DNA from: an uncultured Flammeovirgaceae bacterium | Lineage (GTDB): Bacteria; Bacteroidota; Bacteroidia; Cytophagales; Cyclobacteriaceae | Reading direction: 5' to 3' | Length of the DNA: 5,485 nucleotides | NCBI GenBank assembly: GCA_946886805.1 | Contig: CAMPJM010000306.1 | Location: forward strand, 1-5,485 | Shown here: piece after piece, positions 1-5,485 of the stretch | Position numbering within the stretch: position 1 is the first letter of the stretch | Layout of the letters: every line of letters begins with the position of its first letter | Made by a program: the position numbers and the translations under genes | Notes under the pieces: model-generated | Told to the model about the DNA's origin: nothing | What the model saw: the letters and a program-made list of their open reading frames with translations, nothing else | The model's database searches: none

Positions 1-11
1 ATGCTATCCAT

Positions 12-86
12 TTAAATTCCTACTACTTCGAGATTCGCCATCAAAATGTTTTTCAATACCTTCTCCTTTGCAGAAACAATTTTCAT
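12..86 (-). CDS. Possible 24-residue ORF or gene remnant, divergent from the TIGR02587 gene
   Basis: An ATG at 84-86 on the minus strand opens a 24-codon frame ending in TAA at 12-14. It begins MKIVSAKEKVLKNI, a lysine-rich amphipathic start that resembles the N-terminus of a real protein (LutB/LutC-type lactate-utilisation proteins often open with a similar KEKVLKxI stretch, from memory). The likeness is too short to name a function. No Shine-Dalgarno sequence lies upstream, only an AT-rich run. It could be the decayed 5' end of a gene whose remainder was lost, a tiny peptide gene, or chance. Coding is unproven. Confidence 0.18.
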   Translation of the reverse strand: MKIVSAKEKVLKNILMANLEVVGI

Positions 87-107
87 CTTTAAAAAATTAA
101 ATATATT
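80..107 (+). promoter_or_regulatory. Weak candidate promoter for the TIGR02587/TIGR02588 unit
   Basis: TTTTCA at 80-85 and TATATT at 102-107 are separated by 16 bases and sit about 35 bases before the first start codon, so they have the geometry of a general sigma-70 promoter. The surroundings are very AT-rich, so such matches arise easily. The typical Bacteroidota -7 element (TAnnTTTG) is not seen here. A TTTG at 67-70 could be a -33 element but lacks a matching partner downstream. Confidence 0.2.
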
Positions 108-136
108 AAACAAAAGTGAGTTTAATAAGCTTTAGC

Positions 137-141
137 AGGAG
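137..141 (+). promoter_or_regulatory. Shine-Dalgarno AGGAG that bears on the start of the TIGR02587 gene
   Basis: AGGAG at 137-141 runs into the GTG at 141, so it cannot serve that codon at normal spacing. It is 8 bases before an in-frame TTG at 150-152, which is ideal spacing. This favours TTG 150 as the real start, shortening the protein by three residues. None of the other genes in the window has a comparable site. Confidence 0.5.
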
Positions 142-1022
142 TGAAATCTTTGAAGAATACAAAGCCCATAAATGAATCTTTACAAGAGTATGGGAGAGGA
201 ATTGCTGGCGGACTTTTATTTAGCTTCCCTATCCTTTATACCATGGAGGTCTGGTGGGCTGGCTTTATTGCAACTTCTATTTCTCTTTTGTTTTTATGTC
301 TCCTGACTTTTACAGTTTTGTTAGGCTATAATAGGTATGCAGGCATGAGGCCGGATGCAAATTGGAAAGAAATTGTCATCGACTCGGTAGAAGAAATGGG
401 TATTGGATTGGTACTCTCTTTTGGCGTTCTGCTTACCCTCAACAGAATTCACTTTTCAGACATGTCAATAGATGAGATAATGGGTAAGGTTGTCATAGAG
501 GCGATGTTTGTTTCTATCGGTGTCTCAGTTGGTACGGCGCAATTAGGTTCCGGAAATGGCGGCGGTAAAGGTGAGTCAGAAAATAAAGAGCGTGGAGAAA
601 CCGGGGAGGATGAAGATTCATCTTATCGCAAGAGTAAAACTGCAGTTGCAGTTCTAGCACTTTGCGGCAGCATAATAGTAGGAGGGAACGTAGCACCAAC
701 GGAGGAAGTTCTGATGATTTCTATCGAGGCAGATCCTATCCATATTCTTATTATGGCTCTCCTCTCACTTCTCCTGACCATGGGGGTAACAGCCTTTATT
801 GATTTTAAAGGAAGTATGAGAAAAAAACCTGATAATTTTCTTTATCATTTGATTTTTGATACCAGCTTGTGCTACACCGTTGCCCTATTAGCATCTGCCT
901 TTATACTGTGGTTTTTTGGACGCTTTGAAAATATGAGTGTTTGGAATTGCTTTTCCGAAATTATAGTATTAGGTGTTTTGTCTTCCCTTGGTGCTTCAGC
1001 AGGAAGATTATTGATAAAATAG
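141..1022 (+). CDS. TIGR02587 family polytopic integral membrane protein (DUF2391-like)
   Basis: Function is unknown; this is the larger member of a conserved two-gene membrane pair (TIGR02587 + TIGR02588). The 293-residue product has about seven to eight hydrophobic segments, near residues 19-38, 40-62, 84-100, 116-133, 167-183, 199-219, 241-259 and 272-290. Recognisable family motifs are YTMEVWW at 33-39, at the end of the first segment, and NVAPTEE at 183-189. A hydrophilic, Gly/Glu/Lys-rich linker at 134-166 splits the protein into two halves. The GTG at 141 is the longest start, but an AGGAG at 137-141 better serves the in-frame TTG at 150. The next gene follows after 30 bases on the same strand with no terminator between, so co-transcription is likely. 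The frame is intact. Family assignment rests on recalled motifs and the neighbouring partner, not on a search. Acidic and glycine residues buried in membrane segments would suit a transporter or channel, but that is only inference. Confidence 0.85.
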   Translation: MKSLKNTKPINESLQEYGRGIAGGLLFSFPILYTMEVWWAGFIATSISLLFLCLLTFTVLLGYNRYAGMRPDANWKEIVIDSVEEMGIGLVLSFGVLLTLNRIHFSDMSIDEIMGKVVIEAMFVSIGVSVGTAQLGSGNGGGKGESENKERGETGEDEDSSYRKSKTAVAVLALCGSIIVGGNVAPTEEVLMISIEADPIHILIMALLSLLLTMGVTAFIDFKGSMRKKPDNFLYHLIFDTSLCYTVALLASAFILWFFGRFENMSVWNCFSEIIVLGVLSSLGASAGRLLIK

Positions 1023-1052
1023 CATTAAAAAAGACAGTTTTAAATTTTTAGA

Positions 1053-1466
1053 ATGGGAGCCGATAATCAAAAAAAGGAAGAAAATAAAGGAGCAAAAAAC
1101 ATTCTTGAATGGGCAGTTTTTGCGGTAAGCTTACTATTGGTTATTGGAATTTTAGGATATCTTGGATACAAATCATATACACATAAGCCGTCCTCTCCGC
1201 AAATTCAAGTAACATTTACCCCGAGTCCATCTGAATCTGCGCCATATCGCTACTATGTTGAAGTAAATAATATTGGGGGAGAAACTGCCGAACAAGTAAG
1301 CATAGAGCTTGTTTTAGAGAAAGATAAAGAAACGATGGAAAACGCCGAGCTGCAAATATCCTTTATACCTAAAAAATCAAAACGAGAAGGATGGCTTAAC
1401 TTTTCGGAAAATCCTCAAATGGCAGACACGATATTCGCCAGAGTGATAAGCTTTAAAAAGCCGTAA
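1053..1466 (+). CDS. TIGR02588 family single-pass membrane protein, partner of the TIGR02587 protein
   Basis: Function is unknown. The 137-residue product has a short charged, lysine-rich N-terminus (1-17), one membrane segment at about 18-40, then a soluble domain of about 95 residues. By the positive-inside rule the soluble part should face the periplasm. The domain opens with a Pro/Ser-rich stretch (45-64) and then shows beta-strand-like pattern with VNNIGGETAEQV at 71-82, FIPKKSKREGW at 104-114 and a closing ARVISF at 129-134. The xNxGxxxA pattern and alternating strands suggest an immunoglobulin-like (CARDB-like) fold, which is inference. This family is known as the invariable neighbour of TIGR02587, and here it lies 30 bases downstream of that gene, so the two products probably form a complex. 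The ATG at 1053 has no good Shine-Dalgarno sequence. Complete, no sign of damage. Confidence 0.85.
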   Translation: MGADNQKKEENKGAKNILEWAVFAVSLLLVIGILGYLGYKSYTHKPSSPQIQVTFTPSPSESAPYRYYVEVNNIGGETAEQVSIELVLEKDKETMENAELQISFIPKKSKREGWLNFSENPQMADTIFARVISFKKP

Positions 1467-1567
1467 ATTACACCTTAAATTTTCATTCGTAAAATGGCCT
1501 AAGCACCACTAAATCTGCCATAAAAGAGAAACAATTTAACTTATTTTTTTCTTGATATTTTTCAAAC

Positions 1568-1610
1568 TATAACCGACTTTTTTCATTATGTTGGTTATAA
1601 ATTTTTTTTT
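1568..1610 (+). terminator. Hairpin plus T9 tract: terminator or attenuator just upstream of the DUF2254 start
   Basis: TATAACCGAC (1568-1577) pairs with GTTGGTTATA (1590-1599) over 10 positions, nine Watson-Crick and one G-T wobble, with a 12-base loop. Two As and then nine Ts (1602-1610) follow, which is the order expected of an intrinsic terminator reading on the + strand. On the opposite strand there is no T-run after the stem. The stem is AT-rich, so its strength is modest. It lies about 100 bases after the TIGR02588 stop and only 10 bases before ATG 1621, so it could end the upstream unit, attenuate read-through into the DUF2254 gene, or be a dyad operator. Confidence 0.5.
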
Positions 1611-1620
1611 ACGGATACCT

Positions 1621-2970
1621 ATGTCTCGAAAACTCAAAACCAACATCTTTTATAAGCTCTATCTGAATATTATCTCCAGCATTGCCTTAATGCCCTCAAT
1701 TTTTTTAATGTTGCTTTTTGGATTGTCTATATTGACATTGAATATTGATCACACTGATCCCGATTTAATTTTTCCTAAGGCTACTTCTATTAAAAATATC
1801 ATTTCTCCTGACAGCGCAAGGTCATTATTGAGCACCATTTCAAGTGGTATGATTACGCTTATGATATTTAGTTTTACTATGGTAATGGTAGTTCTAAATC
1901 AGACAGCCTCTAATTATTCTCCACGGGTGCTATCGACACTCATCGGAAAGAAGTTTCATCAGGTCATTTTAGGTATTTATTTAGGAACTATTGCTTATGC
2001 TTTTATGGTGATTGCCAGCATCGAATCTGAAGTTTACAAGTTTGATATCCCTATTCTTTCTGTCATTATAACCGCTTTTCTTGGTATTCTATGTCTTGTT
2101 CTATTCATTATTTTTATACAATCGATTTCCTCAGACATCCAGATAGGCAATATTATCAATAAAATTTATAGAAAAACTTTGAAAAGCATGGATTTCGTAA
2201 AAACAAAAATCAGGATTCCCGAATGTCAAATACCTGATATGAGTGATTGGGAAGTTTTAGAAAGTCCGGTTTCAGGATATCTAGACGAAGTAAATGACAC
2301 CCTACTGATCAAAAAAGCTTATTGTATGGACATTTCAATTAAAATGATTGTTACTGTCGGCCAATTTGTAAATCAAAAAGACCCCTTCTTTTATGTCAAC
2401 CGTAGGTTAAGTGAATCAGAACAGAAGGACATTTTCCATGCTTTTGTTTTCCGTCACCAGGAAATTGTTGAACAAAATTATTTATATGGTTTCAAGCAAT
2501 TAACCGAAATAGCAGTAAAAGCACTTAGCCCAGGAATAAATGATCCTGGCACAGCTATTCAAGCAATAGATCGTCTTACTGATCTTTTCGTAATCAGAAT
2601 GGAAATTACTGGGTTTCTTGTTTTAAAGGATAAAGAAGAAAAAACAAGGTTTATCTACCAGCCCATTCCCTTAGAAGATATACTTTATATTAGTTTCAGT
2701 TCCATCAAAAATTACACTGGTAGCCACGTGCCAATCATGATCAAGCTATTGACGCTGATTAAAACGTTAGCCCGGAATAATCAGGAAGAGAATCTTACCT
2801 CCATTTTAATCGCTTCTGTTAAAGATGCTATTGAACAGTTTATGCCTGAACTCAAAAGCAAAACTGATAAAGATATTTTTGTTCGATCCGTCGAGGAATT
2901 TTCTGCTCAATACCCCAACCATCCTACAATGAAAGAAGCAATTAAACTATTGGAGCCCTTAAAAGTGTAG
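1621..2970 (+). CDS. DUF2254 family membrane protein
   Basis: An integral membrane protein of the DUF2254 family; its biochemical role is not known. From ATG 1621 it has 449 residues, close to usual family length. Four membrane segments lie near residues 19-40, 73-93, 113-133 and 143-167. The loop after the second contains NQTASNYSPRVL (93-104), a conserved family region. The rest is a soluble, probably cytosolic domain with PVSGYLDEV at 216-224, VGQFV at 246-250 and the diagnostic ALSPGINDPGTA at 301-312. An in-frame ATG at 1588 would add 11 residues, but that extension is encoded by one arm of a hairpin and its T-tract. Starting at 1621 gives an N-terminus (MSRKL...) like those typical of the family. 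Neither start has a good Shine-Dalgarno sequence. It is 154 bases after the TIGR02588 gene, with a terminator-like element between, so it may be transcribed separately. It converges on nrdA. The frame is intact. Confidence 0.9.
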   Translation: MSRKLKTNIFYKLYLNIISSIALMPSIFLMLLFGLSILTLNIDHTDPDLIFPKATSIKNIISPDSARSLLSTISSGMITLMIFSFTMVMVVLNQTASNYSPRVLSTLIGKKFHQVILGIYLGTIAYAFMVIASIESEVYKFDIPILSVIITAFLGILCLVLFIIFIQSISSDIQIGNIINKIYRKTLKSMDFVKTKIRIPECQIPDMSDWEVLESPVSGYLDEVNDTLLIKKAYCMDISIKMIVTVGQFVNQKDPFFYVNRRLSESEQKDIFHAFVFRHQEIVEQNYLYGFKQLTEIAVKALSPGINDPGTAIQAIDRLTDLFVIRMEITGFLVLKDKEEKTRFIYQPIPLEDILYISFSSIKNYTGSHVPIMIKLLTLIKTLARNNQEENLTSILIASVKDAIEQFMPELKSKTDKDIFVRSVEEFSAQYPNHPTMKEAIKLLEPLKV

Positions 2971-3000
2971 GTGTTGCTTGCCCCTCCTTGTAGACACCTA
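2968..3000 (+). other. Inverted repeat overlapping the DUF2254 stop codon
   Basis: TAGGTGT (2968-2974) and ACACCTA (2994-3000) are perfect 7-bp complements around a 19-base spacer, and the first arm contains the TAG stop. No T-run follows on the + strand, so it is not a convincing intrinsic terminator. It may instead protect the 3' end of the transcript or be chance. Confidence 0.25.
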
Positions 3001-3010
3001 TTAGCAGAAA

Positions 3011-3042
3011 ATAAAAAAACCGCCAATCAAATGACTGGCGGT
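3011..3042 (-). terminator. Intrinsic terminator of nrdA
   Basis: Read on the minus strand, ACCGCCA (3042-3036) pairs perfectly with TGGCGGT (3025-3019). After one mismatch, two more pairs close a 4-base loop. The stem is GC-rich in an AT-rich setting and runs straight into a stretch of seven Ts (3019-3013). It begins about 40 bases after the nrdA stop. On the + strand the stem is followed by only a short TTT, so it would terminate DUF2254 transcription poorly, although the convergent layout allows partial use. Confidence 0.88.
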
Positions 3043-3082
3043 CTCGGTTTAAATCAAAAACAAAAATTATTATGATAAAATT

Positions 3083-5449
3083 TTAGCTTCCACAGGCGAT
3101 GCAACCATCCGGATCATCCAAAGAACAGGCCAAATCAGCTTGCTTTTGTTTAATGTCTTCAGCTGTTGGCTCAACCTGCGTTTGTTTTTCAAGAGTAAAT
3201 TTAATAGCATCTACCGCTGCCTTAGTTCTTAAGTAGTACATTCCGGTCTTCAGTCCTTTTTTCCATGCATGGAAATGCATAGAAGTCAACTTTCCAAAAT
3301 TAGGATCCTGTAAATGTACGTTCAAGCTTTGGCTCTGGCATATGTAGGCTCCTCTATCGGCTGCCATATCAAGAATTGCCTTTTGCGATATCTCCCAAAC
3401 GGTTTTATAAATTTCCTTAATATTTTGAGGAATTTCAGGAATATTTTGAATTGAGCCATTAGCTTGAATCATCTTATTCTTCATATTATCATTCCACAAG
3501 CCCAATCTGATAAGGTCTTTCAAAAGGTGCTTATTTACAACAATAAAGTCCCCTGATAGAACTCTTCTGGTATAAATATTTGAAGTGTAAGGTTCAAAAC
3601 ATTCGTTGTTACCCAAGATTTGAGAAGTAGACGCAGTCGGCATAGGTGCCACCAATAATGAATTTCTCACACCGTGTTGTTTTACTTCCTTCTTCAAAGC
3701 ATCCCAATCCCAACGGTTAGAGCCAGGTGTTACTCCCCACATGTCAAACTGGAATATACCCTTGGATACCGGTGAACCTTTAAAAGTCTCATAAGGTCCT
3801 TCGGCTATTGCAAGATCTTTTGAGGCGGTCATTGCTGCAAAATAGATCGTCTCGAAGATATCCTTGTTTAATCCCCTTGACTCCGGAGAATCGAAAGGCA
3901 TCCTCAGCATGATAAATACATCTGCCAAACCTTGAATTCCTAAACCGATTGGACGGTGGCGCATATTTGAATTTCGCGCTTCAGGGATCGGGTAATAATT
4001 TATGTCTATTACTTTGTTCAGGTTTTTGGTTACAACATAGGTAATATCGTATAACTTCTGGTGGTCAAACTTTCCATCTTCTGTTACAAATTTTGGAAGT
4101 GCCAAAGAAGCAAGATTACATACAGCTACCTCATCAGGAGATGTATATTCCATTATCTCTGTACACAGGTTACTGGATTTGATTGTACCTAAGTTCTTCT
4201 GATTGGATTTCTTGTTGGCAGCATCTTTATAAAGCATATAAGGCGTGCCGGTCTCTATTTGTGATTCAAGAATCTCAAACCATAAATCCTGCGCTTTCAC
4301 TACTTTCCTTGCTTTACCTTCTCGCTCATATTTGGTATAAAGTTTCACAAAATCATCACCGTAGCAATCTGCTAGTCCGGGTGCTTCATTTGGACAGAAT
4401 AAAGACCAATCCTCATTATTCTCTACCCTTTCCATGAACAAGTCGGAAATCCACAAAGCGTAGAATAGATCTCTTGCTCTGTTTTCTTCTTTACCGTGGT
4501 TTTTCTTAAGATCTAAGAAAGAGAATATATCCGCGTGCCATGGCTCTAAGTAAATGGCAAAACTTCCTTTTCTTTTCCCCCCTCCTTGATCTACATATCG
4601 GGCGGTCATATCAAAGTTTCGAAGCATTGGTACAATACCGTTAGAAACTCCATTGGTGCCTTTTATATACGAGCCGGTAGCCCGTACATTATGAATGCTT
4701 AAACCTATTCCACCTGCAGATTGAGAAATTTTAGCACATTGCTTTAATGTGTCATAAATTCCATCAATACTATCATCTTTCATAGTTAGCAGAAAGCAGG
4801 ATGAAAGTTGAGGCTTCGGCGTGCCCGCATTAAACAAAGTAGGGGTAGCATGAGTGAACCACTTTTCTGACAAAAGGTGGTAAGTCTCTATTGCTGCTTC
4901 TATATTTTCTTTATGAATACCAATTGCCACTCTCATTAACATATGCTGCGGTCTTTCCACAACCTTATTATCAAGCCTGATAAGGTAAGAACGCTCTAAG
5001 GTTTTGAAACCAAAATAATCATAGCTAAAATCCCGGTCATAAATAATGGTAGAATCCAGCAGAGAAGCATTATTTTTAATTATTCCATAAACATCCTTTG
5101 CTATTAAAGATGCGTTTTCTCCTGTTTTAGGATCTATATAGGTATAGAGCCTTTTCATAGTATTGGAGAATGACTTGCTTGTAACCTTATGCAAATTGGA
5201 GATAGCAATCCTTGCTGCCAAAACAGCGTAATCAGGATGCCTTGTGGTCATAGTTGCTGCGGTTTCCGCTGCTAAATTATCAAGTTCAACAGTAGTTACG
5301 CCATCATAAATACCGTTAATAACTTTTTTTGCTATGTCTACCGGATGAATGTAATTGATATCAAGACCATAACATAATTTTTCTATTCTGGCTGTTATTT
5401 TGTCGAACTTAACCGATTCGCGCCGTCCATCTCTTTTTACTACAAGCAT
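3083..5449 (-). CDS. nrdA: Class Ia ribonucleoside-diphosphate reductase, alpha (large) subunit, eukaryote-like
   Basis: The cytosolic catalytic and allosteric subunit that reduces ribonucleoside diphosphates to deoxyribonucleotides, using a radical delivered by the beta subunit NrdB. The 788-residue protein is complete. The N-terminal ATP cone (about 1-90) starts MLVVKRDGR and keeps D16 and D57, positions tied to dATP feedback control in mammalian enzymes. The catalytic barrel carries C218 and C444 (the redox pair) and N427, C429 and E431 (thiyl-radical and substrate site). The substrate-specificity loop lies around 286-296, with Q288 and R293. PMPTAST (602-608) is a family signature. Y738-Y739 is the radical-transfer pair, and the tail ends CIACGS, with C783 and C786 as the thioredoxin-linked reducing pair. 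Numbering through C444 matches human RRM1 as I recall it, with one insertion before the tyrosines. The sequence resembles RRM1 far more than Escherichia coli NrdA, whose tail has a CxxxxC spacing. ATG 5449 fits the family N-terminus exactly, and no Shine-Dalgarno sequence precedes it. NrdB is not in the window and may lie beyond the right edge. Confidence 0.98.
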   Translation of the reverse strand: MLVVKRDGRRESVKFDKITARIEKLCYGLDINYIHPVDIAKKVINGIYDGVTTVELDNLAAETAATMTTRHPDYAVLAARIAISNLHKVTSKSFSNTMKRLYTYIDPKTGENASLIAKDVYGIIKNNASLLDSTIIYDRDFSYDYFGFKTLERSYLIRLDNKVVERPQHMLMRVAIGIHKENIEAAIETYHLLSEKWFTHATPTLFNAGTPKPQLSSCFLLTMKDDSIDGIYDTLKQCAKISQSAGGIGLSIHNVRATGSYIKGTNGVSNGIVPMLRNFDMTARYVDQGGGKRKGSFAIYLEPWHADIFSFLDLKKNHGKEENRARDLFYALWISDLFMERVENNEDWSLFCPNEAPGLADCYGDDFVKLYTKYEREGKARKVVKAQDLWFEILESQIETGTPYMLYKDAANKKSNQKNLGTIKSSNLCTEIMEYTSPDEVAVCNLASLALPKFVTEDGKFDHQKLYDITYVVTKNLNKVIDINYYPIPEARNSNMRHRPIGLGIQGLADVFIMLRMPFDSPESRGLNKDIFETIYFAAMTASKDLAIAEGPYETFKGSPVSKGIFQFDMWGVTPGSNRWDWDALKKEVKQHGVRNSLLVAPMPTASTSQILGNNECFEPYTSNIYTRRVLSGDFIVVNKHLLKDLIRLGLWNDNMKNKMIQANGSIQNIPEIPQNIKEIYKTVWEISQKAILDMAADRGAYICQSQSLNVHLQDPNFGKLTSMHFHAWKKGLKTGMYYLRTKAAVDAIKFTLEKQTQVEPTAEDIKQKQADLACSLDDPDGCIACGS

Positions 5450-5485
5450 AAGGTAAATGTTTTAAAGGATAATTAGTTTGATTAA

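Noticed and set aside
514..699. 61-codon minus-strand frame inside the TIGR02587 gene
   Set aside because: It lies wholly antisense to a well-supported membrane protein gene and its translation shows no recognisable domain; it is a shadow frame.
125..1455. The 10-mer ATAAGCTTTA at 125-134 and 1446-1455, flanking the two-gene unit like an attachment-site repeat
   Set aside because: A repeated 10-mer is expected by chance in 5.5 kb of AT-rich DNA, the flanks do not match well, and no integrase is present.
1494..1521. Short inverted repeat ATGGC/GCCAT after the TIGR02588 gene
   Set aside because: It has only 5 bp of stem with an 18-base loop and no T-run, so it is indistinguishable from chance.
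1552..1594. Possible Bacteroidota promoter, with TTG at 1552 and TATGTTGG at 1587-1594 as a near TAnnTTTG
   Set aside because: The -7 element has a mismatch and the spacing of about 32 bases is too long; it also lies inside the hairpin.
1588..1620. Upstream ATG start for the DUF2254 protein adding 11 residues
   Set aside because: The extension is encoded by one arm of an inverted repeat and a T9 tract, and DUF2254 proteins typically begin near the MSRKL position; kept only as an alternative.
4183..4437. 84-codon plus-strand frame inside nrdA
   Set aside because: It is antisense to highly conserved nrdA codons and has no family resemblance; it is a shadow frame.

Overview
This AT-rich window looks like chromosomal DNA of a Bacteroidota bacterium. 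The main reason is the right-hand gene, a class Ia ribonucleotide reductase large subunit of the eukaryote-like type that occurs in that phylum. The assignment is inferred from protein character and the general scarcity of Shine-Dalgarno sites, not from any marker RNA. There are four well-supported protein genes and no RNA genes, insertion sequences or CRISPR arrays.

Left part (about 1-1466, + strand): a two-gene unit. It begins with a polytopic membrane protein of the TIGR02587 type (141-1022). Thirty bases later comes a small single-pass membrane-anchored protein of the TIGR02588 type (1053-1466). The two families are known as a conserved gene pair of unknown function. A good Shine-Dalgarno sequence precedes the first gene. 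A 24-codon divergent reading frame (12-86, - strand) at the left edge may be a gene remnant or chance.

Middle (1467-3000, + strand): a 100-base spacer leads into a 10-bp dyad followed by nine Ts (1568-1610), which looks like an intrinsic terminator or attenuator. It lies just before the preferred ATG (1621) of a DUF2254 membrane protein with four N-terminal membrane segments and a cytosolic domain carrying the family signature around SPGINDP. All three + strand genes encode membrane proteins of unknown function.

Right part (3011-5449, - strand): nrdA, converging on the DUF2254 gene. It is complete at 788 residues, with the ATP cone, all catalytic cysteines, the radical-transfer tyrosine pair and a C-terminal CxxC tail. 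A clear intrinsic terminator on the - strand ends it (3011-3042). Its usual partner nrdB is not in the window and may lie beyond the right edge. The nrdA gene supplies deoxynucleotides; nothing in the sequence links it functionally to the membrane genes beyond adjacency.
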